NCBI GenBank assembly: GCA_903897855.1
Contig: CAIUDH010000064.1
Span: forward strand, 1-59,036
DNA: 59,036 nt
Source of the DNA: an uncultured Bacteroidota bacterium
Lineage (GTDB): Bacteria; Bacteroidota; Bacteroidia; UKL13-3
Direction: 5' to 3'
In this document: piece after piece, positions 18,411 to 28,848 of the stretch
Layout of the letters: each line of letters begins with the position of its first letter
Numbering within the stretch: the first letter of the stretch is position 1
Program-made: the position numbers and the translations under genes
Notes under the pieces: generated by a model
Told to the model about the DNA's origin: nothing
The model's input: only the letters and a program-made list of their open reading frames with translations
The model's database searches: none

Positions 18411-21371
18411 ATGAAGAATAAAGGATTGATTCGAATTTTTGCAGTACTGCTCGCAATTATCAGTTTGTACCAGTTATCATTTAATTTTGTGATATGGAAC
18501 TTTGATAAAAAAGCTGAAGCTTATGCCGGCAAGTTTGCGCCCGAAGAACGCGCAACCAAATTACGTTATTTTAAGGATTCTATTGGCAATGTTCAGGTTT
18601 ACAACTTGTTGATTGCCAAGTTTACTTATAAAGAGTGTAAAGAAAATGCCATTACGCTTGGTCTTGACCTGCAAGGTGGTATGAACGTAACGCTTGAAGT
18701 TTCGCAGGTAGAGTTTGTTAAAGCACTCTCTAACAATAACCCTGACCCGAACTTTAATTTGGCTGTCGATAACACAGAGAAAATTTCCATTACCAGCCAG
18801 CGTAATTTTATTGACATCTTTTATGACGAGTATAAAAAACTAAGTCCCGATAAAAAATTGGCGGCTATTTTTGCGACTCCTACCAATAAAACCATCAACT
18901 TTAACAGTTCCGACGAAGATGTGTTAAAGATGGTAAGAGAAGAGTCGTCGCGAGCTATCGACCGCTCTTATGAAATTATAAGAAGTCGTATCGATAAATT
19001 TGGAGTCACACAGCCAACCGTGCAGAAACTTGAAAACCAAGGAAGGATTCTGGTAGAACTTCCGGGTGCCGACGATCCTGAACGCGTGCGTAAACTACTT
19101 CAAAGTACTGCGAAATTGGAGTTTTGGGAAACCTATGCCAATGGAGATGATGTTTACAAATTATTAGACACCATTAGCAAAGGCATCGGCAAATCGACCA
19201 CTGGCGAACTCGTTGTAGCTCCTGTGGATACCACCAAGAAAAAAGACAAAGACTCCAGCATCGCGGTAGTAGAAAATCAAGATTCCACGTTAGAAGACTC
19301 GTCTTCGGATGCCAGAAATGCTAAACTCTTAAAGGAAAACCCTTTAATGGCTATTGTGCAACCTGCTTTAAACCGTGATAAAGGATATATGAAAGGTTCT
19401 TTGATTTGCTACGTTGCAATTAAAGACACCTCTAAATTTAACACTTACCTAAGCAGTTCTATCGCTTCTTATTATATTAATGCACTCACTGCAACCCAAG
19501 GAATTCGTTTTGCCTACGGCTCTAAATCGGATAATGGTTTTGTATATGTTTATGCCTTAAAAGCGAAAGATATGACCCGTGGTGCTGTGATGGATGGAGC
19601 TGCAGTCGCTTCAGCCCGTCAAGATTATGATCCACTTACCGGCCAGCCTGATGTAAGCATGCAGATGACTCCAAAAGGAGCCCAAGATTGGGCTGCCGTA
19701 ACGAAAGCCAATGTGAACAAAAGTCTTGCGATCGTTTTGGATGGAGCCGTTTACTCTGCCCCTAATGTAATGGGTGAAATTGCAGGTGGAAACGCACAAA
19801 TAAGTGGAGGATTTACCGTAAAAGAAGCTCAGGATTTAGCGAATATATTACAAACAGGAAAACTTCCTGCCCCATGTAAAATTATCGAAGAGGTAATCGT
19901 AGGTCCTTCATTAGGAAAAGAAGCCATTCGGTCTGGATTACTCACCTTATTGATTGCATTTATTTCAATTATCGTGTTTATGATATTGTATTATAATATC
20001 GCTGGAGTATCATCGGATATTGCGGTTATTATTAACTTATTCTTTATCTTAGGGGTACTTGCCTCACTTCATTCGGCCCTTACGCTGCCTGGTTTTGCAG
20101 GTATTGTATTAACGCTCGCCGTGGCTGTAGATGCCAACGTGCTTATTAATGAACGGGTGAAAGAAGAGATGCGAGATGGCAAAAACATGAGGCAATCGGT
20201 CTCCGAAGGATACAAGCACGCTTTGTCTGCGATTATCGACTCCCACGTTACTGGTTTAATGGCAGGTATTGTGTTAACCTTCTTGGGTACAGGTCCAATC
20301 AAAGGTTTTGCTGTAGTTTTAATCATTGGTATTATTACTTCTCTCTTTACTGCCATCTTTATTACCCGCTTACAAATTGAGCGTTGGCTTGATAAAGGCA
20401 GAGAGTTGAAATTCTCTACCTCTCTCTCGGCCAATCTCTTCAAAGGATCCAGTTTCGACTGGGTAGGTAAACGTAAAATTTATTATATAATCTCGGGTGC
20501 GATCATCTTATTGGGTGCCATTTCGATGTTCACCAAAGGATTCTCACTCGGTGTCGATTTTAAAGGCGGCTGGAGTTATGTAGTAAAACTAGATAAAACT
20601 GCCAACACCTCAGAAGTGGCTCCTGCATTGGCTAAATACTTCGACAATTTAACGCCACAGGTAAAAACCTTTGGCAGTGATTCTAAATTAAAGATTACTA
20701 CCACCTATAAAATTGATGATGTGAAAGCAAGCGAGCCTGAGGTTCGTCAGCATTTATTGGATGGCTTAACAAGTATGGGATATGTGGTGAATGATGCCTC
20801 TATTGAAAGCAGTAGTAAAATTGGAGCCACCATGGCTTCCGATGCGAAGTACTCAGCTCTGAGAGCAATCTTTATCGCCATTATCGGCATGTTTATATAC
20901 ATTGTCATCCGTTTCAGAAAATGGCAGTTTGGCGTAGGAGCTACTGTAGCATTATTCCACGACGTGTTTTTACTCCTCTCATTTTTCTCTATTCTGGATG
21001 GAATTGTTCCATTCTCAATGGATTTAGATCAGGATTTTATTGCAGCGATACTAACCGTCTTAGTTTTCTCAATGAATGATACCGTGGTTGTATTCGATAG
21101 GATTCGCGAATACCTCAACCTCAACAAAAAAGAAAAAGATAGGGTAAAAATCATTAATTACGCCTTAAATGCAACCCTGAGCCGTACCATCGTTACCGCA
21201 GGAACCATATTTATGGTATGTTTGATTTTGTTCTTATTCGGAGGTCCTGCCATCAAGGGCTTCTCCTTTGCCTTGCTCATTGGTGTTGTAGTAGGTACTT
21301 ACTCATCATTATGTATTGCAACTCCGGTAGTGGTCGATTTTGGCGGAAGCGATTTCGAAGGAATCAAATAA
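18411..21371 (+). CDS. secDF: Fused protein translocase subunits SecD and SecF
   Basis: SecD and SecF use the proton gradient to pull secretory proteins across the inner membrane after SecYEG. Here both are in one 986-residue chain, as is common in Bacteroidota. The SecD half has the N-terminal membrane segment, GLDLQGGMNVTLEV, a large periplasmic domain (to about residue 500) with SRIDKFGVTQPTVQ, and LTLAVAVDANVLINERVKEE in the membrane part. The SecF half begins near residue 690 with FSLGVDFKGG and ends with VLVFSMNDTVVVFDRIRE. An acidic/lysine-rich low-complexity patch near 270-300 lies in the periplasmic domain. A strong terminator follows the gene. Confidence 0.97.
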   Translation: MKNKGLIRIFAVLLAIISLYQLSFNFVIWNFDKKAEAYAGKFAPEERATKLRYFKDSIGNVQVYNLLIAKFTYKECKENAITLGLDLQGGMNVTLEVSQVEFVKALSNNNPDPNFNLAVDNTEKISITSQRNFIDIFYDEYKKLSPDKKLAAIFATPTNKTINFNSSDEDVLKMVREESSRAIDRSYEIIRSRIDKFGVTQPTVQKLENQGRILVELPGADDPERVRKLLQSTAKLEFWETYANGDDVYKLLDTISKGIGKSTTGELVVAPVDTTKKKDKDSSIAVVENQDSTLEDSSSDARNAKLLKENPLMAIVQPALNRDKGYMKGSLICYVAIKDTSKFNTYLSSSIASYYINALTATQGIRFAYGSKSDNGFVYVYALKAKDMTRGAVMDGAAVASARQDYDPLTGQPDVSMQMTPKGAQDWAAVTKANVNKSLAIVLDGAVYSAPNVMGEIAGGNAQISGGFTVKEAQDLANILQTGKLPAPCKIIEEVIVGPSLGKEAIRSGLLTLLIAFISIIVFMILYYNIAGVSSDIAVIINLFFILGVLASLHSALTLPGFAGIVLTLAVAVDANVLINERVKEEMRDGKNMRQSVSEGYKHALSAIIDSHVTGLMAGIVLTFLGTGPIKGFAVVLIIGIITSLFTAIFITRLQIERWLDKGRELKFSTSLSANLFKGSSFDWVGKRKIYYIISGAIILLGAISMFTKGFSLGVDFKGGWSYVVKLDKTANTSEVAPALAKYFDNLTPQVKTFGSDSKLKITTTYKIDDVKASEPEVRQHLLDGLTSMGYVVNDASIESSSKIGATMASDAKYSALRAIFIAIIGMFIYIVIRFRKWQFGVGATVALFHDVFLLLSFFSILDGIVPFSMDLDQDFIAAILTVLVFSMNDTVVVFDRIREYLNLNKKEKDRVKIINYALNATLSRTIVTAGTIFMVCLILFLFGGPAIKGFSFALLIGVVVGTYSSLCIATPVVVDFGGSDFEGIK

Positions 21372-21412
21372 GAATGTCAACCCTTCGGGGTGAAACCATA
21401 ATTTTAACTCAT

Positions 21413-21449
21413 AAAGCTGCTCTTACCAATGTAAGAGTAGCTTTTTTTA
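21413..21449 (+). terminator. Rho-independent terminator after secDF
   Basis: A 14-base stem (21413-21426 pairing with 21431-21444, one G-U pair, core GCTGCTCTTAC) with loop CAAT is followed by a run of T. It sits 41 bases past the secDF stop codon. Confidence 0.9.
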
Positions 21450-21524
21450 TTCTTGAAGGTGAAGCAAGTACATTTTAAATTCGTCATCTGGTACCGCTTT
21501 AACAAGGGCAAAATATTAAAATCG

Positions 21525-21532
21525 TATCTTTG
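21525..21532 (+). promoter_or_regulatory. TAnnTTTG -7 promoter box for the desaturase gene
   Basis: TATCTTTG matches the consensus exactly and lies 28 bases before the start codon, downstream of the secDF terminator. A convincing -33 TTG is not seen. Confidence 0.5.
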
Positions 21533-21560
21533 TATATAAATTAACCGTTAATCCGTTTCT

Positions 21561-22634
21561 ATGAGTGTTCATATTCCAAAATTTCCGAGCGTAACCCCCT
21601 CTTTTCATTCTATCCTAAAACATCGAATCGAGGAGTATTTTCAAAAGAAAGGTATTTCTTCGCATGGAAATTTTCAGCTCTTTTTTAAGGCAGCCCTGCT
21701 GGTTAGCTTATTTGTAGTTCTCTATATTCACCTTGTGTTTTTTACACCACACTGGTATTTCGCCTTGCCTGAAGCTATTATCTTGGGTTTCGTAATCTCT
21801 TTTATTGGTTTTAATGTGATGCACGATGGAAGTCATGGGAGCTTCAGTAATTACAAATGGCTGAATCGAATTGCTGCCTATACTGTAAATGTGCTAGGTG
21901 CCAGTAGTTTTATGTGGAATGTAAAGCACAATATTATCCATCATACCTACACCAATATTGACGGGTTGGACGACGATATTAATGCAGGAATTCTATTACG
22001 ATTTAATAAGTATCAAAAATATTATAAAATTCATCGTTTTCAGCATATCTATGTTTGGTTTTTATATAGTTTATTGTATATGTTCTGGGTGTTTTATACC
22101 GATTACAAAAAATACTTCCTTCGGAAAATTGGTATCATACCATTGAAAAAACTGAGCATCTTGGATCATATTCTGTTTTGGGCTTTTAAAGCCCTCAACT
22201 TATTTTTGTTTATTGCACTACCTATTTACACCGTAGGATTCACTTGGTGGCTTCTCGGATTTCTAATTGTTAATTTATTGGCGGGCTTTGTATTGAGTAT
22301 CGTGTTTCAATTGGCACACACGGTAAGCCTCACAAGTTTCCCCAACCCCATCACAACGAATGGTAAAATGGAGGATGAGTGGGCTATCCATCAAATTAAG
22401 ACCACTGCCGACTTTGCGCCCAATAGTAAACTAATTTCTTGGTGTGTGGGAGGCCTGAATTTTCAGGTAGAGCATCATTTGTTTCCTAAGATATCACATG
22501 TTCATTATCCAGCAATAAGCAAAATTATTAGTGCTACATGTAAAGAATTTGCCATACCATACAGCGTTTTCCCAAAAATGCGCCATGCGGTAGCATCCCA
22601 TGTTTCTCATTTGAGAGCGATGGGAAAAGCTTAA
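21561..22634 (+). CDS. Membrane fatty acid desaturase
   Basis: This di-iron membrane enzyme introduces double bonds into acyl chains. It has the three histidine boxes of the acyl-lipid/front-end desaturase family: HDGSH (88-92), HNIIHH (123-128) and QVEHHLFP near residue 315. Four or more hydrophobic segments lie between them. The 357-residue length is typical of the bacterial DesA3/linoleoyl-CoA-type desaturases. No N-terminal cytochrome b5 domain is present, so an external electron donor is needed. The position of the double bond cannot be told. It is a single-gene unit with its own -7 box, convergent with the M16 peptidase gene. Confidence 0.93.
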   Translation: MSVHIPKFPSVTPSFHSILKHRIEEYFQKKGISSHGNFQLFFKAALLVSLFVVLYIHLVFFTPHWYFALPEAIILGFVISFIGFNVMHDGSHGSFSNYKWLNRIAAYTVNVLGASSFMWNVKHNIIHHTYTNIDGLDDDINAGILLRFNKYQKYYKIHRFQHIYVWFLYSLLYMFWVFYTDYKKYFLRKIGIIPLKKLSILDHILFWAFKALNLFLFIALPIYTVGFTWWLLGFLIVNLLAGFVLSIVFQLAHTVSLTSFPNPITTNGKMEDEWAIHQIKTTADFAPNSKLISWCVGGLNFQVEHHLFPKISHVHYPAISKIISATCKEFAIPYSVFPKMRHAVASHVSHLRAMGKA

Positions 22635-22653
22635 AAGTCTTACTTCGTCTGCA

Positions 22654-25488
22654 TTATTGAATCACTTTCCCTTCGGCATCCAGCTCGATTACCTCGTAGC
22701 CCCATTGCCCTAATTTAGGCTTAACCACCTTTCGGTCGCCAACAACAACAATGAACATATTGGTGATGTCGAGATAACGGCTCGCCAAGGTGGTTAGTTC
22801 AGAGGAGTTTATGCCCATTAAGATTTGCATCTGTATCATTTTATAATCAGGTTGAAGCATGTAACGTTGCTTAACAAATAGAATATTTGCCTTCTGACTC
22901 ATGGTTTCATACTTTAAAGCTTCCCCTTGATTGATCGCATTTTTTGTAAAATCGAGCTCTTCCTGTGTAAGCGAAGTGGTGCGGTAATTTTTCATTTCAC
23001 TAAAAATTTCGCTGAGGGTGCTATCTGTCGCACTCTTCTTAAAGCCACCCGAAATCATAAATGGCCCTTTGTACTTGGTGCCGCTGAAACTGCTCCTAAC
23101 GCCATACGTCCAGCCTTTGTGCTCTCGTAAATTCATGTTTAAACGACTGTTGAATGTTCCTCCAAACATAAAGTTCATGATACCCGCCTTAAAATAAAGG
23201 TCCCTGACATCGTAGGCTAAAGCCAAATTGCCAATCCTTATCTGCGATTGAGCCGCTTTATCACTATGAATAAAATAAATTTTGGTGGCGGTTATAATCG
23301 TGGCCAAATCCTTGTTAAAAGCCTCCGGCAATTGAGCCTCTGTTCTTCCCCATTGATTAATAAAAGCTAATTTATTAACCAACTGCTCCATCACCACATC
23401 GCCAACAGCTACGATACCTGCAAGTTGTGGCACATAATATTGTTTATAGAATTTTTTTACATCCGCCAATGTGATGTTTTTAACCGTTTCTGAAGTGCCT
23501 TCATTGGGCACCGACTTAATATGATTTTCGCCATAGATGACCCTGTTAAAACATCGGTCAGCAATCGACGCCGGCGATATCAACGAATTACTGATCCCTT
23601 CCAATTGCTGCTTTTTAGCTCTTTCAAACTCTTCTTCACGAAAAGCCGGATATAATAACTTTTCACTCAGTAAACCCAGCGTTAAATCAAGATTTTTCTT
23701 TAAGGTCCCAACATTGATGTAGGTGTTTTCGGCATCAGCACTCACCGAAATCGTGCTTCCGATTTTATCGAGCTCCGATTCGAACTGCTCGGTGAGCATG
23801 GTGGCTGTACCTTCATTCATAAGGCGAGCGGTAAGCACCGCAAGCCCCGCCGTTTGTGGGTTATAGGCATCCATTAAATGCCCACCTTTAATGGTTATTT
23901 GAATACTGATAAATGGAATTTCATTTTGCATGAGACCACTGAACTGCACTCCGTTTGCAAAATTTAACCTAACCTCTTCTATGGGCAATGGTACGATACG
24001 CTCGGTGGCCACTTTAGGCTGAATACTCCGATCAAATTTGTCTTTTACTTGAGGTAATTTTATTTTCACCACCTTCTTCAACGCAGGTGCATCAGCTTCA
24101 GGCGTTTTATAATTGTCGGTGCGGGCAACATTTATTTTATCCTTAGGAAATACACTCATACATACATAATGCTTGTTCTTCACATAAAGATTATAGGCAC
24201 GAAGAATATCGAGTTTCGTTATTTCCTGTATTTCCTTTAACTGAGATTGAATGAGATTCGCCTTACCTCCAAAGGTATAGTAATAGGCCAAGGTCGACAT
24301 TTTTCCACTCACACTTTCAAGACTTTTTATGAACGCGGTCTCTGTTGAAGCTTTCGCCTTCAATAAATCATCATTCGTAATACCACGTAACTCAAATTCG
24401 GTAAAGCAGGTGTTCATCACCGAGTCGATGGTACTTAGATTTACGTTAGGATAGGCCATAATATTGAAAGTTAGTTCACCACTCAGTTCTGAAGATGAAT
24501 TAGAGACAGAGGCTGATGAAGCCAGTTGCGACTTGATAAATTTGGTATAAAAAACGGATGACTTACTACTGCTTAATATTTCACAGAGCATATCTAAAGC
24601 CGCTTCATCGGAATGAAATGAGGGTACTGAAGAATAAACCCTACGAAGCAGAGGCTGACGAATATTATCGCTCATCGACACATAACGATCTTCGGTAAGG
24701 ACCGGTTGCATGGCGGGCATTTTTTTTACTTCAGGGCATTTTTTCAAAGTCCCGAAATATTTGTCAACCATCTTTATTACATCGGCTGTTTTAACATCTC
24801 CACCTATGGAGAGCACTGCATTATTGGGGCCATACCATCTTAAAAAAAAGTTTTTTAGATCATCCACATCCACCGCATTAAGATGATTTATATACCCAAT
24901 CGTTAGCCAACTATAGGGGTGTGCCTGAGGATAAAATGCTCTTGAAATATTTTCCTGAACGAGCCCGTAAGGGCGGTTATCATAGTTTTGTCCTCGTTCG
25001 TTTTTTACGGTCTCTCGCTGATTTTCGAATTTTATTTGGTTTACCGAGTCTAATAAAAAACCCATCCGGTCGGCTTCCAACCAAAGTGCTACCTCCAATT
25101 GGTTTTTTGGAACTGTTTCATAATAGTTGGTTCTGTCGCGGTTGGTGGTGCCATTTAAAGTGCCGCCAGCATTACTCACAATTTTAAAATGCTGATCATC
25201 GCCAACGTGCTTACTGCCTTGAAACATCATGTGCTCAAAGAAATGAGCAAACCCCGATTTTCCCACCTCTTCACGGGCGCTACCCACATGGTAAGTCACA
25301 TCTACATGAACCAAAGGGTCGCTGTGATCTTCATGAACGATAATCGTGAGTCCGTTTTTTAAACGATACATCTCATAAGGGATGGTAAGTTCGTCGCCTT
25401 TGCGGGTCACTTTTTCAATTAATTTTACTTGTGCCGAAGAAACCAATGCCGAAGCAATGAAAACTAATATTAATAAAATACGATTCAT
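22654..25488 (-). CDS. Secreted M16 family zinc peptidase
   Basis: This is a two-module insulinase/pitrilysin-type peptidase of 944 residues with a signal peptide (NRILLILVFIASALVSSAQ), so it is periplasmic or outer-membrane associated. The inverted zinc motif HFFEH is at 82-86, with the usual downstream glutamate region (NERGQNYDNRPYG). A second M16 module begins near residue 515 (VRLNFANGVQFSGL) and lacks the zinc motif, as is normal for the inactive half. The pair forms a clam-shell that degrades peptides. It is divergent from susC, with 269 bases between the starts. Confidence 0.93.
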   Translation of the reverse strand: MNRILLILVFIASALVSSAQVKLIEKVTRKGDELTIPYEMYRLKNGLTIIVHEDHSDPLVHVDVTYHVGSAREEVGKSGFAHFFEHMMFQGSKHVGDDQHFKIVSNAGGTLNGTTNRDRTNYYETVPKNQLEVALWLEADRMGFLLDSVNQIKFENQRETVKNERGQNYDNRPYGLVQENISRAFYPQAHPYSWLTIGYINHLNAVDVDDLKNFFLRWYGPNNAVLSIGGDVKTADVIKMVDKYFGTLKKCPEVKKMPAMQPVLTEDRYVSMSDNIRQPLLRRVYSSVPSFHSDEAALDMLCEILSSSKSSVFYTKFIKSQLASSASVSNSSSELSGELTFNIMAYPNVNLSTIDSVMNTCFTEFELRGITNDDLLKAKASTETAFIKSLESVSGKMSTLAYYYTFGGKANLIQSQLKEIQEITKLDILRAYNLYVKNKHYVCMSVFPKDKINVARTDNYKTPEADAPALKKVVKIKLPQVKDKFDRSIQPKVATERIVPLPIEEVRLNFANGVQFSGLMQNEIPFISIQITIKGGHLMDAYNPQTAGLAVLTARLMNEGTATMLTEQFESELDKIGSTISVSADAENTYINVGTLKKNLDLTLGLLSEKLLYPAFREEEFERAKKQQLEGISNSLISPASIADRCFNRVIYGENHIKSVPNEGTSETVKNITLADVKKFYKQYYVPQLAGIVAVGDVVMEQLVNKLAFINQWGRTEAQLPEAFNKDLATIITATKIYFIHSDKAAQSQIRIGNLALAYDVRDLYFKAGIMNFMFGGTFNSRLNMNLREHKGWTYGVRSSFSGTKYKGPFMISGGFKKSATDSTLSEIFSEMKNYRTTSLTQEELDFTKNAINQGEALKYETMSQKANILFVKQRYMLQPDYKMIQMQILMGINSSELTTLASRYLDITNMFIVVVGDRKVVKPKLGQWGYEVIELDAEGKVIQ

Positions 25489-25602
25489 GATTATACCTTC
25501 ATTTTTTTTAGGACTTCAAAAAAACGATATTTTTCTGAATAAAAAGGGGTAGGCCAATTTAAACTTCTCTTGCTATATGTCGAGCGTAAATTTATAAAAA
25601 GG

Positions 25603-25647
25603 TCTAAGTATTAATAAAGAAAGACTCTAAACTAGAGTCTAAATATT
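25603..25647. promoter_or_regulatory. Inverted and direct repeats upstream of susC, possible operator
   Basis: A perfect 8-base inverted repeat with a 3-base spacer (AGACTCTA-AAC-TAGAGTCT, 25622-25640) lies 118 bases before the susC start. It is flanked by two near-identical 10-mers, TCTAAGTATT (25603-25612) and TCTAAATATT (25638-25647). A further 10-base palindrome, TACAATTGTA, is at 25690-25699. The arrangement suggests a dimeric regulator site. No regulator gene is next to it. Confidence 0.45.
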
Positions 25648-25757
25648 TACTAAAGTAGAAATTAATTTGGATTTTAACCAAAATTCTTGTACAATTGTAG
25701 CTTGCTTATTTTACTTATTGTTTTCACTAATTCTAAATTATATAGGAGCACCTCTAT

Positions 25758-28700
25758 ATGAATCTAAATATACTCTATCGCTTTTTCGTGTTGTTCTCAT
25801 TGCTGCTTGTTTCAGCTCAACTAACCGCACAAAATACGGCCTCTGTTAAAGGAAAAATGCTCGATGAGAAGAGCGAACCTTTGTCTTTTGCCATCGTCAG
25901 AATCGAGGGTACCACCACCGCACAGAATACCGATGTGGACGGTAATTTCGAATTTAAAAATTTAGCTGCCGGCAACTATGTTATCGTAGCGACTTATTTG
26001 GGTTATCAATTGAACAAGCAAGCAGTGCAACTAGCTGCTGGAGAATCCAAGGTGATAAAATTTAATATGCAAACCGACAACAAGAACCTTAATGAGGTTG
26101 TGGTGGTTGGTTATGGAACGCAGGTTCGCAGAGAAGTAACCGGAGCGGTGGCGAAAATTACCAGCAAAGAATTAACGGCCATCCCGGTACCAAGCGTTGA
26201 AGCTGCTCTTCAAGGCAAGGCAGCCGGTGTTCAGGTTTCCATTGGCTCTGGACTCGCTGGAGCGGCGGCCATTGTAAAAATCAGAGGTATCGCCTCGGTG
26301 AGTGCAGGAAGCGACCCCTTATATGTTGTTGATGGGATTCCTATTTCTCAGGATTATTTCATGCAAAACGCAACGGACAAAGGTAATGGAGGTGGTAAAA
26401 ACAATAATCCATTAGCGACCTTAAATCCGGATGACATTGAATCTATTGATATCCTTAAAGATGCGGCAGCAACCGCTATTTACGGCTCACGTGGTTCAAA
26501 TGGCGTTATTATTATCACTACTAAGAGAGCCAAAAAGCAAGGCTTACGGTTCGATCTTTCTATTCGTGAAGGAATTTCGACGATGGCTTCACGCCCAAAC
26601 ATGATGAATAACAAAGAATACTTGCAGATGTTGCAGGAAGCTTACGAAAATGATGGAGGCGTTGGTCATCCTACCTTGCCAGCAGGCATATCTTGGGAAC
26701 AGGCCCAGGCCACCAATACTGATTGGGTTAAAGAAACGACCCATATCGGTTTTAAACAAACCTATAGCTTAGGCACCTCGTATGCGAATAAAAAATTAAA
26801 CCTTTACGTTAACACCACACACGATAATAACTCTACCTATATCATCGGAGATGCTTATTTAAGATCGACCGTTCGTGCAAACATTGATTATCAGTTAACA
26901 AAAAACATAAAACTTTCTTATTTAGGGTCTTATGTGAATGGAATCAATAAGCGGGTAGATGGCGGTTGGGGAGGAGGATTGGGAGCCGCCATGAGTACTG
27001 CACTTCCTATCTATCCAGTAAAGAATAGCGACGGAGGATGGTTTACGGGCGCCGGCCCCAATAACAACCCCGTCTTTATGCGGGAAAATAAAACACAGAG
27101 AACGCAACAGCAGCGCACCTTACAGGGTTTTGCCTTGGATGCAACCCCACTCAAGAATTTAATACTACACCTCAATGGCAATTATGATTACTTAGACAAT
27201 ACGGATGATGTATATGAAGATACCGCACTGGTGAAACAACCCAAAGGTATTGCCAAACGAGGTGCCACTTACACCAACAACTATAATATTATTGCTACGG
27301 CATTCTATTCCCAAACTTTAAAAAGAAGCCAAAAACTTTCTTACTTACTTGGAACTGAATACCAAAGAACCAAAACGGCTTTCAAGTATTTAGAATACAA
27401 TAACATCCTAGGCCCCTTATATAACACCACCCCTATCGACTCTAACTTGAAATTAGGTACCAACGTATTGAGTAAAAGCATTTCTGTTTTTGATGGCTAT
27501 TTTGGCCGCGTGAGTTACTCTTTGAAAGATAAATATTTTGTATCCCTTAATGGTCGTGCCGACTACTCCTCCACTTTTGGTGAAAATTACCGATGGGGTT
27601 TCTTTCCTGCTATTGGCGCTGGATGGATTATGAGCGATGAGAAATTTTTAAAAGGAAACAAGACGCTCACCTTTTTAAAGGCTCGTGCTAGTTTTGGAAA
27701 ATCGGGCAACTCTAATTTTGGTGGATCATACCCTTGGTGGGGACGTTACAAAGTAAACCCCGCAGTATATAATAGCGTTCCTTCCCGTTATGTAGAAATT
27801 TATGAGAATCCTGATTTCCACTGGGAAACCACAAAGACCTTCGATATTGGTTTTGACTTCTCTCTCTTCTCTGAACGCATCACAGGAGTATTGGAATATT
27901 ATAACAAAAATACGAAAGACGTGATTTTGAGTGTGAGTGTTCCTAATTATTATGGTTTCCAATCAGGTAATTATGCCGCCAACGTGGGCAAAATAAACAA
28001 TCAAGGTATTGAGTTCGCTACCAAACTAAGAGTGCTTGATGGCAATAAGTTTAGATACACCATCGATTTTAACATCGCACGCAATTATAATAAAGTATTA
28101 GACATTGGATCGTATACAGAAGAAGCCGTTAGTGGAGGAACCAATGATACACGTATTGTTGAAGGGCAACCCGTAGGCACGAACTACTTGGTTCGGTTCT
28201 CTAGAATTGACAAATCGAACGGAAAACCCGTTTATTTAGATAAAAACGGAAATGAGACCTATACCTGGGACCCCGCCAATAGAGTGCCTGTAGGTAATAT
28301 TTATCCGAAAGCATATGGGGGTTGGAGCAATACTTTAATATACAATCGCTGGGAACTGGATGTCAACTTTGTTTATAGTATCGGTGGTAAAATTTACGAT
28401 TCTTCTTCGAAACGACAACTTGGCACCTACGACTCCGACAACTGGAATCACACCAAAGACCAATTCGACCGCTGGCAAAAACCTGGCGACGAAGCGGCCT
28501 ATCCAGTATTAACACGCGACAAAGCAACCTATGGCTCTGCGACTCCTTGGATCAATACCGACTTATGGCTGAAAGATGCTTCCTATATGCGCCTGCGCAG
28601 CTTGAGTTTGTACTACTCATTAACTGAAAAGCAATTGAAGAAAGCAAAACTTGCTTCGGCCAGAATCGGATTCGTTTCAACCAATGTGTTTCTTTTTACC

Positions 28701-28835
28701 AAATTTAGAGGACTTGACCCAGAGGTGGTGCGTGATTTTGAAAATGCTACTGATAGAAATACAAGTCCAAATATTACTTATCTCACTCCTCCACAAGAAC
28801 GAACCAATAGCATCTCTATCGTCATTGGCTTTTAA
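25758..28835 (+). CDS. susC: SusC-type TonB-dependent outer-membrane glycan transporter
   Basis: This 22-strand barrel imports oligosaccharides across the outer membrane using TonB/ExbBD energy. The 1025-residue protein has a signal peptide ending at TAQ (about residue 25), a carboxypeptidase-regulatory-like domain (ASVKGKMLDEKSEPL to about 105), the SusC signature NEVVVVGYGTQ, a plug domain with VRIRGI-type and YGSRGSNGVIIITTK motifs, then barrel strands to the C-terminal aromatic residue (VIGF). It is followed 13 bases later by susD, the usual extracellular lid. The downstream GH13 amylase suggests an alpha-glucan substrate. The symbol denotes family, not proven orthology. Confidence 0.95.
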   Translation: MNLNILYRFFVLFSLLLVSAQLTAQNTASVKGKMLDEKSEPLSFAIVRIEGTTTAQNTDVDGNFEFKNLAAGNYVIVATYLGYQLNKQAVQLAAGESKVIKFNMQTDNKNLNEVVVVGYGTQVRREVTGAVAKITSKELTAIPVPSVEAALQGKAAGVQVSIGSGLAGAAAIVKIRGIASVSAGSDPLYVVDGIPISQDYFMQNATDKGNGGGKNNNPLATLNPDDIESIDILKDAAATAIYGSRGSNGVIIITTKRAKKQGLRFDLSIREGISTMASRPNMMNNKEYLQMLQEAYENDGGVGHPTLPAGISWEQAQATNTDWVKETTHIGFKQTYSLGTSYANKKLNLYVNTTHDNNSTYIIGDAYLRSTVRANIDYQLTKNIKLSYLGSYVNGINKRVDGGWGGGLGAAMSTALPIYPVKNSDGGWFTGAGPNNNPVFMRENKTQRTQQQRTLQGFALDATPLKNLILHLNGNYDYLDNTDDVYEDTALVKQPKGIAKRGATYTNNYNIIATAFYSQTLKRSQKLSYLLGTEYQRTKTAFKYLEYNNILGPLYNTTPIDSNLKLGTNVLSKSISVFDGYFGRVSYSLKDKYFVSLNGRADYSSTFGENYRWGFFPAIGAGWIMSDEKFLKGNKTLTFLKARASFGKSGNSNFGGSYPWWGRYKVNPAVYNSVPSRYVEIYENPDFHWETTKTFDIGFDFSLFSERITGVLEYYNKNTKDVILSVSVPNYYGFQSGNYAANVGKINNQGIEFATKLRVLDGNKFRYTIDFNIARNYNKVLDIGSYTEEAVSGGTNDTRIVEGQPVGTNYLVRFSRIDKSNGKPVYLDKNGNETYTWDPANRVPVGNIYPKAYGGWSNTLIYNRWELDVNFVYSIGGKIYDSSSKRQLGTYDSDNWNHTKDQFDRWQKPGDEAAYPVLTRDKATYGSATPWINTDLWLKDASYMRLRSLSLYYSLTEKQLKKAKLASARIGFVSTNVFLFTKFRGLDPEVVRDFENATDRNTSPNITYLTPPQERTNSISIVIGF

Positions 28836-28848
28836 CTAGAAAATTAAA

